From the NCBI GenBank assembly GCA_023246275.1, contig JAHFIS010000027.1, forward strand, positions 1-8,384: a stretch of DNA of 8,384 nucleotides, given 5' to 3'. The translations under genes and the position numbers were made by a program. Source of the DNA: Candidatus Uhrbacteria bacterium. GTDB lineage: Bacteria; Patescibacteriota; Patescibacteriia; UBA9934; GWF2-40-263. The notes below the pieces were generated by a model. It had not been told where the DNA came from, did not search any database, and saw only the letters and a program-made list of their open reading frames with translations. How positions within the stretch are numbered: position 1 is the stretch's first letter; each line of letters opens with the position of its first letter. This document shows, in pieces, positions 1-5,489 of the stretch.

Positions 1-642
1 ATCATGCTGATGATCCCCCTGAAATCGTCCGTCGAGCAGAGCGCGACGAAGGTCTATGAGAACGTCCCGTTCGCGACGACGGCCTCGGCGACGTTCGACA
101 TGGCAGAACTGGAACGCGCGACCGTCGGGGACGGGCCCGTCTCGACCACGATGACTTCCCCGCTCGTCCTCAGCTCGTTCGGCCGCTACGCGACCCCGAG
201 CGGAGACCAGATCGGACGGGGCCCGCTGCCGCCCACCGTCGACGAGGAAACGAGCTACTGGATCTTCTGGAACGTCCGCGGGACGACGAACGCGCTCAGG
301 AACGTCCGCATCGAGGGCGAGCTCGGGCCGAACGTCGCGTTTACGGGACGCCAGACCGATTCGATCGACGGCGGAGTCGTCGAAAACGGAAACCAAATCG
401 TCTGGTCCGCCGATTCCCTCTCCCCGACCCTTTCCCCCGACAGCAAGATCGTCGGCGTCGCGTTCGAGGTGTCGCTCCTGCCGACCGCCGACCAGACTGG
501 AACGATACCGACGCTGCTGAAGAACATCCGCGTCACCGCGACCGACGCGGTGACGGGCGCGTTCGTCTCGACGGCGGGAGCGGCGATTTCGACGAGCTTG
601 CCAGGCGACGCGCTTGCGAACGGAATGGCGGTCGTCGAGTAA
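1..642 (+). CDS. C-terminal part of an exported beta-sandwich (DUF11-like) surface protein, 5' partial
   Basis: The reading frame is open from the first base of the window and ends at TAA (640-642), so the start lies upstream; the Met codons near the edge are probably internal. About 213 residues are visible. They are rich in Thr, Ser, Val and Gly with few Lys and no membrane segment, as in extracellular beta-sandwich domains. The stretch YWIFWNVRG, followed by NVRIEGEL, NVAFTG, IVWSAD and a late FEVSLLPTADQTG, resembles the alternating strands of DUF11/CARDB-like domains. I recall similar C-terminal segments in large secreted proteins of Patescibacteria. The likely role is structural, on the cell surface or in an adhesin; no catalytic motif is visible. 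It converges with the next gene across a shared terminator. The fold assignment is inference from pattern; that it is a real gene is well supported by the coherent protein and the terminator directly after the stop. Confidence 0.75.
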   Translation: MMLMIPLKSSVEQSATKVYENVPFATTASATFDMAELERATVGDGPVSTTMTSPLVLSSFGRYATPSGDQIGRGPLPPTVDEETSYWIFWNVRGTTNALRNVRIEGELGPNVAFTGRQTDSIDGGVVENGNQIVWSADSLSPTLSPDSKIVGVAFEVSLLPTADQTGTIPTLLKNIRVTATDAVTGAFVSTAGAAISTSLPGDALANGMAVVE

Positions 643-645
643 GCG

Positions 646-682
646 AAAACCCCTTCCACAACCGAGTTGTGAAAGGGGTTTT
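646..682. terminator. Bidirectional rho-independent terminator between convergent genes
   Basis: Two 17-base arms (646-662 and 666-682) flank a CGA loop and pair with a single mismatch. The stem starts AAAACCCCTT and ends AAGGGGTTTT, so on either strand the hairpin is followed by its own run of T. It begins 3 bases after the plus-strand stop codon and ends 2 bases before the stop of the minus-strand gene, so it can serve both. Confidence 0.85.
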
Positions 683-684
683 CC

Positions 685-1392
685 CTAAAGTCCAAGCGAT
701 TTACGAGCATTTTTCATCAACCGGTCAAAAATACCTGGATCGGTACGCTTTTCCGAAGGCTTCGAAGAGGGCACGAGCGTCCGCTTTCCCTCAAAACCGA
801 CGGGGATGACATCTCCCGTGTCCCTCCGCTGAGAAACCTGAGCGATTTTGTCCGGTTCTCCCGACCCTTTTTTTTCGGACGGAAATGCCTCGTCCAGCAC
901 CTCCTTTGCATACGTCGTATTCCAATCCTGATCGGTCTCGTACACGACCATCGGCCCTCGCTTCGTCGAATTGCGACGAATGACGCGCCTGAGAATGTCC
1001 TGCTGCACGCGGTCAAGAGGAACGCCCGGCCGCTTCGTGTCGATAAACTGCTCGATCTTCCATCTCAACAGTTTGCGATGCGTCGCGTCCAGCGTTGAAA
1101 GTTTCAAATCCGCCATCGACCGAGAAAGCTCTTCCGGCGACGTCGCCATGACGACCGTTTCCATTCCCTTCTCATTCTTCTTTTCTTCCGCCGCCTTGTC
1201 GCGGGTGGCATTCGCCTCCGCCTGCAGGCCGGAACCCGGCAGCATGTCGCGTTCCAGCATATTGCGGGAATCCTCCACATTTTTGCGTGCGCGATCCGCC
1301 GCGTCAATGCGCCCCCACTCAACCCGACGGTCGACAGGCTTTAACGGCTTGACCGTCGGTTTCTCAGAAGGATCGAATCGGGGTATTTCCAT
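685..1392 (-). CDS. Hypothetical charged soluble protein
   Basis: This 235-residue protein matches no family I recognise. It is highly charged, with many Lys, Arg, Asp and Glu, and has no signal peptide, membrane segment or Cys. The N-terminal third (about 1-80) is Pro- then Ala/Glu/Lys-rich and probably extended or coiled. The middle (about 85-170) looks alpha-helical and folded (SPEELSRSMADLKLSTL, HRKLLRWKIEQFIDTKRPG, VQQDILRRVIRR, YAKEVLDEAF). The tail is again Lys/Ser/Pro-rich and ends in a short basic helix (FDRLMKNARKSLGL). The ATG at 1392 is the only in-frame Met before residue 45. It has no Shine-Dalgarno sequence, but a -10-like TAGACT lies 8 nt upstream, suggesting a leaderless message. 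Base composition is less GC-rich by eye than the neighbouring genes. The shared terminator at the 3' end and a separate terminator upstream suggest it is monocistronic. Cytoplasmic location and nucleic-acid or protein binding are guesses. Confidence 0.7.
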   Translation of the reverse strand: MEIPRFDPSEKPTVKPLKPVDRRVEWGRIDAADRARKNVEDSRNMLERDMLPGSGLQAEANATRDKAAEEKKNEKGMETVVMATSPEELSRSMADLKLSTLDATHRKLLRWKIEQFIDTKRPGVPLDRVQQDILRRVIRRNSTKRGPMVVYETDQDWNTTYAKEVLDEAFPSEKKGSGEPDKIAQVSQRRDTGDVIPVGFEGKRTLVPSSKPSEKRTDPGIFDRLMKNARKSLGL

Positions 1393-1400
1393 ATGACCAC

Positions 1401-1406
1401 AGTCTA
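1401..1406 (-). promoter_or_regulatory. Candidate -10 box (TAGACT) for a leaderless transcript
   Basis: On the minus strand TAGACT is followed by exactly 8 nt and then the ATG at 1392. A start site 7-8 nt after the -10 would fall on or next to the A of ATG. No good -35 lies at 17 nt and no Shine-Dalgarno is present. The same arrangement occurs before the O-antigen ligase-like gene (TATACT, 8 nt, ATG), which raises confidence in both. Confidence 0.45.
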
Positions 1407-1418
1407 CCCAATCCCGTT

Positions 1419-1448
1419 CAAAAGAAAAAGTCCGCGGCGTGCGCGGGC
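1419..1448 (-). terminator. Rho-independent terminator of the SDR gene
   Basis: On the minus strand the arms 1448-1442 (GCCCGCG) and 1436-1430 (CGCGGAC) pair around a 5-base loop, CACGC, with one C-A mismatch. They are followed by a TTTTTCTTTT tract. The hairpin begins at the last base of the SDR stop codon, so the gene end is tightly defined. Confidence 0.7.
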
Positions 1449-2200
1449 TAGGCAGGGAGCTTGGGACCGTAGGCGACCTGGATGTCGTCTCCCGTGCCGG
1501 AAAGATGCATCTCGAGAAGGCCGTTCTCGTGCGGAAGATCGGTCGCGGTCCAGATCTGAGCCGCGACGGCGGCGGGGTCCATGAAGTTCGTCGTGTCGAC
1601 CTCGCCGTAGAACAGGTCGGTGCGCATGCCGCCCGGGCACGCGAGCGTCACCATCGACCCGGGGAGCGAGGTCTGCAGCTCGGCGCACAGATTGCGCGCG
1701 AACTGCGCCTTGGCCGCCTGGGCCGCGCCGTACATCGCCTGCCCGTCGCCACGGACCTTCCAGGCCGACGAGGACGAGATCACGACGATGTGGATCGGCT
1801 TCGGATCGGGTACAGACAGACGCTTGCGCAGCGCCGCGTGCAGGATCTGGGCCGGCGCCGCGAACTGGACCGTGAGCACCTCGGCCTTGTCGTACCATTC
1901 GGAGACGTGGAACGGATGGCGCAGCCAGATGCCAGCGACCCATACGAACGTGTCGCACGCCGCGATGGCATCCGCGATGGCGTCCCAGGGACCAGCCGGC
2001 GTTCCTGCCGGGGCCGCCAGATACGCGTCGAAGTCTGCGCGAAGGTCGAGGTTGCACTCGATCTGGTCGGCCAGAAGGACCGACGGGCGTCGCCGGGATG
2101 ACGAGCGCGTGACGGTCACCGCGTCTTGCCGCCGCTCGGCCAGGATCGCCATCTCAAGCCCAAGACCCTTCATTCCGCCAAGAAATACCACCTTCGACAT
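1448..2200 (-). CDS. Short-chain dehydrogenase/reductase (SDR)-like protein with altered catalytic motif
   Basis: This 250-residue protein has the usual SDR length and a Rossmann-type layout. It has a glycine-rich nucleotide loop (GGMKGLGLEMA, residues 8-18), a D at the end of a strand (NLDLR, 50-54), the NAG-equivalent strand end VWVAG (86-90), a Ser-rich catalytic strand VVISSSSAW (139-147), the active-site Tyr157, and PGGMRTDLF (189-197), matching the PG...T segment after strand 6. The family reduces or oxidises alcohol/ketone substrates with NAD(P)H, but the substrate cannot be read here. In the YxxxK motif the Lys is replaced: Tyr157-Gly-Ala-Ala-Gln161, with a Lys only at 164. It may therefore be weakly active, use Lys164, or act as a nucleotide-binding regulator. 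The start at 2200 is supported by GGGAGG at 2205-2210. A good promoter precedes it, so it can be expressed separately from the upstream glycan operon. Confidence 0.85.
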   Translation of the reverse strand: MSKVVFLGGMKGLGLEMAILAERRQDAVTVTRSSSRRRPSVLLADQIECNLDLRADFDAYLAAPAGTPAGPWDAIADAIAACDTFVWVAGIWLRHPFHVSEWYDKAEVLTVQFAAPAQILHAALRKRLSVPDPKPIHIVVISSSSAWKVRGDGQAMYGAAQAAKAQFARNLCAELQTSLPGSMVTLACPGGMRTDLFYGEVDTTNFMDPAAVAAQIWTATDLPHENGLLEMHLSGTGDDIQVAYGPKLPA

Positions 2201-2227
2201 GCTTCCTCCCAGATTGAGAGCGCCCAG

Positions 2228-2256
2228 ACGTTACCATCAACCGCGCTCAGCGTCAA
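2228..2256 (-). promoter_or_regulatory. Sigma70-type promoter for the SDR gene
   Basis: On the minus strand TTGACG (2256-2251) is separated by exactly 17 nt from TAACGT (2233-2228). Transcription would start near 2221, giving a leader of about 20 nt that contains the GGGAGG ribosome-binding site. The -35 matches the consensus at five of six positions and the -10 at three. It lies in the 72-bp gap between the GT4 stop and the SDR start. Confidence 0.55.
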
Positions 2257-2257
2257 C

Positions 2258-2280
2258 CCACCCAAGCTAGGCTTAGGTGG
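2258..2280 (-). terminator. Terminator-like hairpin at the end of the glycosyltransferase gene
   Basis: A 10-bp stem with one G-U pair (arms 2280-2271 and 2267-2258, loop CTA) overlaps the GT4 stop codon. Only GTTGACGC follows on the minus strand, so there is no proper T tract. It could pause transcription or protect the mRNA 3' end rather than terminate fully. Read-through into the SDR gene therefore remains possible. Confidence 0.4.
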
Positions 2281-3487
2281 CAATCGCATCCTCATAGGCC
2301 TTGAGAACGCGGGCGTGGTGATTCTTGATGTGAAACGTCGTCTCGACGGCCAGCCGGGCGTTCCGTGCCAATCCGACGCGGAAATCCTCGTCGTAGGCCA
2401 GGCGCATGGTGGCCTCGACCCAGGCGTGTAGATCGTTCGGCGGGACGAGCAGGCCGGTGACGCGGTCCTCGACTACCTCTGGCATTCCTCCCACGCTGCT
2501 GCCGATGACAGGCTTGCCGTGGACCATCGCCTCGAGGGTGACGAGAGGGAAAATCTCGTGGACGCGGCTCGGAGCGAGGACGGCCATCGCTCCTGCATAC
2601 AGCTCGGCCAGCAGCTCTCCTGACCGGTACCCGACGAACTCGATGTTCGGCGAGCCGTGCGCGAACGCGTGAAGATGCTCCTCGTCCGGCCCGGTGCCGA
2701 CGATCTTGAACGAGATGTCGGGAAGCTGCCGCGCGATTTGGATGAACGTCTCGACGCCCTTCTCTTCCGAAAGACGGCCGACGAAGAGCATATATCCCTT
2801 GTGGCCGTAGGACGGAACGACCGACGACGGGTCCGCGCCATAATGGTTCGTCCGAAGCTTTGATTCCGGAAACCCGGCGTCGATCATCTTGCGGCGGATA
2901 TAGTCGGACGGACAGAGGAATATGTCGACGGCATTGCGATACGACCCGCGGTTATGATGAAATTTGAACGCCGTCACCTGCGCGAACGAGGCGGCGTGGG
3001 AATGTTTGTGGAACTTGGACAGCGTCCCGGCAAGAATCCCGTCGCGCGAATGGTCCACCCCGCACCCGGTCGCCCAGACATTGTACTGCGGCGAGACCAG
3101 GTGGTGGTCGTGGACGGTCATCACGACGGGCACGCGGCGGGACCTGAGCGCGTCGAGGATCGACGGGGAAAGCTGGGTATAGATATTGTGGATATGCGCG
3201 ACGTCGGGCCGCTTCGCGTCGATGAGCCGCGCCATTTTATTCCGCGCCTCCGACGAGAAGAACATCCGGCCGAACGTGAACAGTCCCGCGACGTTCAGCC
3301 GGACGTTCTCCGTCGCGACGAACGAGGGAAAGAACGGCGAGGTCGTCGCGGGAAGATTTTGCGGGTGCCGCATCGCGAACGGAAAAATCTCGTGGCCCTG
3401 AGATTCGAGCCACGCGGAAAGATCGAGCATGTACCGCTCGGCCCCGCCCTTTGGGAAGTAGAATTTGTTGGCTTGGACTATTTTCAT
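2273..3487 (-). CDS. Glycosyltransferase family 4 (GT-B fold)
   Basis: This 404-residue protein has the standard GT4 length and two-domain GT-B architecture. The N-terminal acceptor domain starts with MKIVQANKFYFPKGGAERY, holding the glycine-rich loop (residues 13-17). It includes DVAHIHN (95-101) and VMTVHDHHLVSPQ (122-134). The C-terminal nucleotide-sugar domain has FVGRLSEEKG (235-244), VGTGPDEE (263-270) and the EX7E motif (Glu311 to Glu319, EIFPLVTLE), followed by HGKPVIGSSVGGMPEVV. Such enzymes transfer a sugar from a nucleotide-activated donor, with retention of configuration, to a lipid-linked glycan at the inner membrane face. The exact sugar is unknown. The region after HHLVSPQ has a single Cys (142), whereas I recall several Cys in many relatives. 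It lies 6 nt after the DUF559 stop, in an operon with the O-antigen ligase-like gene. Its only Shine-Dalgarno-like bases (GGAG/GGGG) come from the adjacent palindromic repeat and are poorly spaced. Confidence 0.93.
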   Translation of the reverse strand: MKIVQANKFYFPKGGAERYMLDLSAWLESQGHEIFPFAMRHPQNLPATTSPFFPSFVATENVRLNVAGLFTFGRMFFSSEARNKMARLIDAKRPDVAHIHNIYTQLSPSILDALRSRRVPVVMTVHDHHLVSPQYNVWATGCGVDHSRDGILAGTLSKFHKHSHAASFAQVTAFKFHHNRGSYRNAVDIFLCPSDYIRRKMIDAGFPESKLRTNHYGADPSSVVPSYGHKGYMLFVGRLSEEKGVETFIQIARQLPDISFKIVGTGPDEEHLHAFAHGSPNIEFVGYRSGELLAELYAGAMAVLAPSRVHEIFPLVTLEAMVHGKPVIGSSVGGMPEVVEDRVTGLLVPPNDLHAWVEATMRLAYDEDFRVGLARNARLAVETTFHIKNHHARVLKAYEDAIAT

Positions 3488-3493
3488 AGCGCG

Positions 3494-3910
3494 TCACGTT
3501 CCCCTCTCCTTTAAAAGGAGAGGGACAGGGTGAGGTCTACGGTTATGATAGCGCGCCTCGATATACTGATAAATCTGGTCTACGACCTCTTCTGGCTTCC
3601 ATCCGACGTCATCGTTCGTAAACCGTATAACGTCCATGCCACAGGATCGCAGATATGCTGTCCGTCGCTGATCGTATGCCTGCGCCTCAGGAGTAGAGTG
3701 ACTGTCACCGTCGATCTCAACGACAAGCCTTACCTCCGGACAATAGAAATCAACGATGTACGCACCGATACCGTGCTGGCGACGAAACTTATATCCTTCG
3801 AGGCGCCTGTCACGAAGCAGGCGCCAAATCCGTTTTTCAGGGACAGTCGAATCCGCGCGCAGGCGACGACGGGTGTCCAAAGAGCTGACGAGGTTGTTGG
3901 TCATCGTCAT
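3494..3910 (-). CDS. DUF559 domain, Vsr-like/PD-(D/E)XK nuclease-fold protein
   Basis: This is a 138-residue protein from the ATG at 3910. The DUF559 core is complete: a basic helix with Glu25 (PEKRIWRLLRDRRLEGYKFRRQ), IVDFYC with Asp54, LVVEIDGDSH with Glu65, Asp67 and His71, and a last strand and helix DVIRFTNDDV. The acidic residues and the His resemble the active site of very-short-patch-repair-like nucleases, so DNA nicking or cleavage is plausible but not established for the family. An in-frame GTG at 3931 could add 7 residues but lies inside the upstream gene's repeat tail. AGGTGG at 3916-3921, 5 nt before the ATG, supports 3910. The last 14 residues (RPHPVPLLLKERGT) lie outside the domain and come almost entirely from a palindromic repeat. 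The gene is bracketed by perfect 40-bp inverted copies of that repeat, so it may have arrived with them rather than serving glycan synthesis. Confidence 0.88.
   Translation of the reverse strand: MTMTNNLVSSLDTRRRLRADSTVPEKRIWRLLRDRRLEGYKFRRQHGIGAYIVDFYCPEVRLVVEIDGDSHSTPEAQAYDQRRTAYLRSCGMDVIRFTNDDVGWKPEEVVDQIYQYIEARYHNRRPHPVPLLLKERGT
3500..3539 (-). repeat. Palindromic repeat, copy A (3' end of DUF559 gene)
   Basis: This 40-bp copy is an exact reverse complement of copy B. It contains a 23-bp near-perfect palindrome (3502-3524; CCCTCTCCTTT, a single A, then its complement) followed by an asymmetric arm, ACAGGGTGAGGTCTA. It is translated in the DUF559 frame as RPHPVPLLLKERG, and the DUF559 stop codon lies just beyond it. 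Confidence 0.95.
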
Positions 3911-3915
3911 AGAGC

Positions 3916-3921
3916 CCACCT
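3916..3921 (-). promoter_or_regulatory. Ribosome-binding site AGGTGG that sets the DUF559 start
   Basis: On the minus strand AGGTGG is followed by GCTCT and the ATG at 3910. It abuts the TAA stop of the upstream membrane-protein gene (3921-3923), sharing one base with it, so translation of the two genes is probably coupled. The GTG at 3931 has only weak SD-like bases before it, all repeat-derived. Confidence 0.6.
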
Positions 3922-5423
3922 TAGACCTCACCCTGTCCCTCTCCTTTTAAAGGAGAGGGGAGCTTGGCTTCGCCCAAGGCGACGACAAATCCGGCGTAGA
4001 GCCAGACGTAGAACGCGAGCGTTCGGATCTCGAAGACCGTCGAGAGGAACGCGTTCATGGCGACCCCGAGCATTGCCGCGGCGACGCCGATGGCGAGGGC
4101 GCGGACGAACGGGTCGGGGTTCTGGCGATAGACGCGGACGCAGTGAACGATCAGGCCGACGTACGTCCAGAGGAAGAAGACCATCCCGAGGCAGCCCGTC
4201 TCTCCCCAAAGCGAGAACCAGTTGTTGTCGATGATTCCGTCGGTCCCGAAGACGCCGAACGGGAGGCCGAGCTGCTCGTACACCTTCGTGTTGTTCAGCG
4301 CCACGACCGCTCCCCCGCCGAACTGGCCCGGACCGAAGCCGAAGAGAGGCGACGCGGCAACGACCGTGAGCGGGGTCTGAACCATCCAATAGACGCGGCC
4401 GATGCCGTAGTACTCTCCGCGCCAGCGGGCATAGCTGAACGTCTCGTAGAAGCGCTCGACAAGCGTCTGTCCGGGCGCCTCGGTGATATAGCGCACGTTC
4501 AGGCCGGTGATTCCGACGTAGGCGACGACCGCGACGACGACGGTCACCGCGGCGAGCATCACGCGACGGTCGCGCTTTATCCAGACGGCGATGAACAGGA
4601 ACGCGAGGAGGAACGCGAACCAGGAGGCGCGGGAATAGGTGAGGATGAGAGCCGGGATCGCGACGGCGAACAGCGCGACGAGCTCCGAGCGCCACTGCGT
4701 TCCCGCCCTCGTTTCCCTCTCCTTTAAAAGGAGAGGGTCAGGGTGAGGTCCTCGACGCGTCCCAAGAAACTCGTACGCGAACCCGACCGCAAGAGCGAGG
4801 AAAAAATACAGAAAATTCCCTAGCCGGTCGTATCTCCCAAGCGTCGCGAACACGCGCGAGCCAGGCTCCCAGAACTCGTCGACCCCGCCGGTGAGCGTCA
4901 CCTCGCCGAGCGAGTGCGCGTCGGACGGAAGGAGCAGCGCGTCGAGCGATCCGCCTGAGAGTGATTGGACGATCCCGATCACGGACTCGAGGCCTACGAC
5001 GGCGAACAGGGCGAGGGTGATGTTGCGGACGTAGTCGCGGCTCGGCTTGAGCTGGACGGCGATGAAGAACACGAGGACAAACCGGATGATCTGCCGCGTG
5101 CCGAGAATCGCGACGGTGGGCGAGACGGCGTTGATCGCGACGGACGCGAGCAGCATGACGAGGAACAGGATGAACGGAAGGTCGGCCTGCGTCGACCGGA
5201 GGCGAATGGACCCGGTCAGCGCGCGCCAGACGACAGCCGCGGCGAGGGCGTAGATGAGGCCCTCGGAGAAAAAACGGGCGTAGACGTAGATCTCGTCGGG
5301 AGCGAACTTGAGGAGGACGGACTCGAACGGAAGGTAGAGGGCAAGGATCGCCAGTGTGATGAGGGGACGAAAAAAGGTGAGGATCAGGAATCCAAGCGCC
5401 GCGATGAGAAAAAGCACGAGCAT
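3921..5423 (-). CDS. O-antigen ligase/polymerase family (Wzy_C-like) integral membrane protein
   Basis: This 500-residue protein from the ATG at 5423 is highly hydrophobic, with about ten or more membrane segments from residue 1. The family signature LTYSRASWFAFLLAF (261-275) matches the Wzy_C motif. A large extracytoplasmic loop (about 305-400) precedes DNNWFSLWGETGCLG (399-413), typical of O-antigen ligases and polymerases. These proteins join or polymerise lipid-linked oligosaccharides on the outer face of the membrane. The GT4 gene downstream fits that pathway. An in-frame ATG at 5465 is rejected because it lies inside the upstream gene's terminator. TATACT lies 8 nt before 5423 and no Shine-Dalgarno is present, suggesting a leaderless mRNA. 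Two palindromic repeats are translated within it: residues 225-238 (GPHPDPLLLKERET) in a soluble loop after TYEF-like segment YEFLGTRR, and the last 12 residues (PSPLKGEGQGEV). Repeat B also supplies two bases of the stop codon. Confidence 0.9.
   Translation of the reverse strand: MLVLFLIAALGFLILTFFRPLITLAILALYLPFESVLLKFAPDEIYVYARFFSEGLIYALAAAVVWRALTGSIRLRSTQADLPFILFLVMLLASVAINAVSPTVAILGTRQIIRFVLVFFIAVQLKPSRDYVRNITLALFAVVGLESVIGIVQSLSGGSLDALLLPSDAHSLGEVTLTGGVDEFWEPGSRVFATLGRYDRLGNFLYFFLALAVGFAYEFLGTRRGPHPDPLLLKERETRAGTQWRSELVALFAVAIPALILTYSRASWFAFLLAFLFIAVWIKRDRRVMLAAVTVVVAVVAYVGITGLNVRYITEAPGQTLVERFYETFSYARWRGEYYGIGRVYWMVQTPLTVVAASPLFGFGPGQFGGGAVVALNNTKVYEQLGLPFGVFGTDGIIDNNWFSLWGETGCLGMVFFLWTYVGLIVHCVRVYRQNPDPFVRALAIGVAAAMLGVAMNAFLSTVFEIRTLAFYVWLYAGFVVALGEAKLPSPLKGEGQGEV
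3922..3961 (+). repeat. Palindromic repeat, copy B (3' end of the Wzy-like gene)
   Basis: This copy is a perfect 40-bp inverted match to copy A; the palindromic core is 3937-3959 with a central T. It lies in the opposite orientation to copies A and C. The Wzy-like gene reads through it as PSPLKGEGQGEV and terminates at its edge, where TA of the repeat joins one flanking base to make TAA. The gene's native C-terminus has therefore been replaced or extended. Confidence 0.95.
4715..4750 (-). repeat. Palindromic repeat, copy C (in frame inside the Wzy-like gene)
   Basis: This 36-bp copy is in the same orientation as copy A, with one substitution (T for A at 4738, just outside the palindrome). 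The core is 4715-4737. It is translated as PHPDPLLLKER in a hydrophilic loop between two membrane segments, so the frame and probably the topology are preserved. Confidence 0.95.
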
Positions 5424-5431
5424 ACGGCAAC

Positions 5432-5440
5432 AGTATAACA
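5432..5440 (-). promoter_or_regulatory. Extended -10 promoter (TGT-TATACT) of the glycan operon
   Basis: On the minus strand TGT directly precedes TATACT, an extended -10 arrangement that can work without a good -35, and none is present. The box ends 8 nt before the ATG at 5423, so the transcript would start on or beside the start codon. The promoter abuts the T run of the upstream gene's terminator. Confidence 0.6.
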
Positions 5441-5472
5441 AAAAACCGGCCGATGCGCTGGGCATGGGCCGG
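5440..5472 (-). terminator. Rho-independent terminator of the metal-binding lipoprotein gene
   Basis: On the minus strand CCGGCC (5472-5467) pairs with GGCCGG (5451-5446). An inner ATGC/GCAT helix extends the stem across one mismatch around a CCAGC loop, and TTTTTT follows. It begins 17 nt after the stop codon. This is a strong signal that separates the MopE-type gene from the glycan operon. Confidence 0.88.
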
Positions 5473-5489
5473 AGGGAGACGATCGCCGG

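Larger units (their letters stand above)
3500..3961 (-). mobile_element. Candidate mobile unit: DUF559 gene between perfect 40-bp inverted repeats
   Basis: Copies A and B face each other as terminal inverted repeats of a 462-bp unit. Its interior holds almost nothing except the DUF559 gene; only the last two codons of that gene spill past copy A. The flanking genes are both glycan genes that would be adjacent without the unit. No target-site duplication is visible. Mobility is inferred from symmetry. The alternative is two independent insertions of a dispersed repeat on either side of an old gene. Confidence 0.4.

Noticed and set aside
255..710. Minus-strand open frame of 151 codons opposite the left-end surface protein gene
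   Set aside because: It is wholly antisense to a coherent protein, crosses the bidirectional terminator and matches nothing.
1439..2101. Plus-strand open frame of 220 codons opposite the SDR gene
   Set aside because: It is antisense to an SDR with clear motifs, Arg/Gly/Asp-rich and without a ribosome-binding site.
2954..3514. Plus-strand open frame of 186 codons opposite the glycosyltransferase
   Set aside because: It is an Arg-rich mirror of the GT4 gene, whose motifs are unmistakable.
3911..3931. GTG at 3931 as the DUF559 start
   Set aside because: It falls inside repeat B and the upstream coding region, whereas the ATG at 3910 has AGGTGG at 5 nt.
3490..3970. Target-site duplication flanking the A-B unit
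   Set aside because: The bases just outside copy A and copy B show no convincing direct repeat, so the mobile-unit call rests on the inverted repeats alone.
3530..4234. Plus-strand open frame of 234 codons across the DUF559 gene
   Set aside because: It is antisense to two well-supported genes, its second half is Arg-rich noise, and it owes its length to the repeat being open in several frames.
3500..4750. Three copies of a palindromic repeat as a degenerate CRISPR array
   Set aside because: The copies are in mixed orientation, spaced by about 380 and 750 bp of coding sequence, with no spacers or cas genes.
5424..5465. Upstream ATG at 5465 for the Wzy-like protein
   Set aside because: It lies inside the terminator hairpin of the preceding gene, has no ribosome-binding site and adds hydrophilic residues before the first membrane segment.
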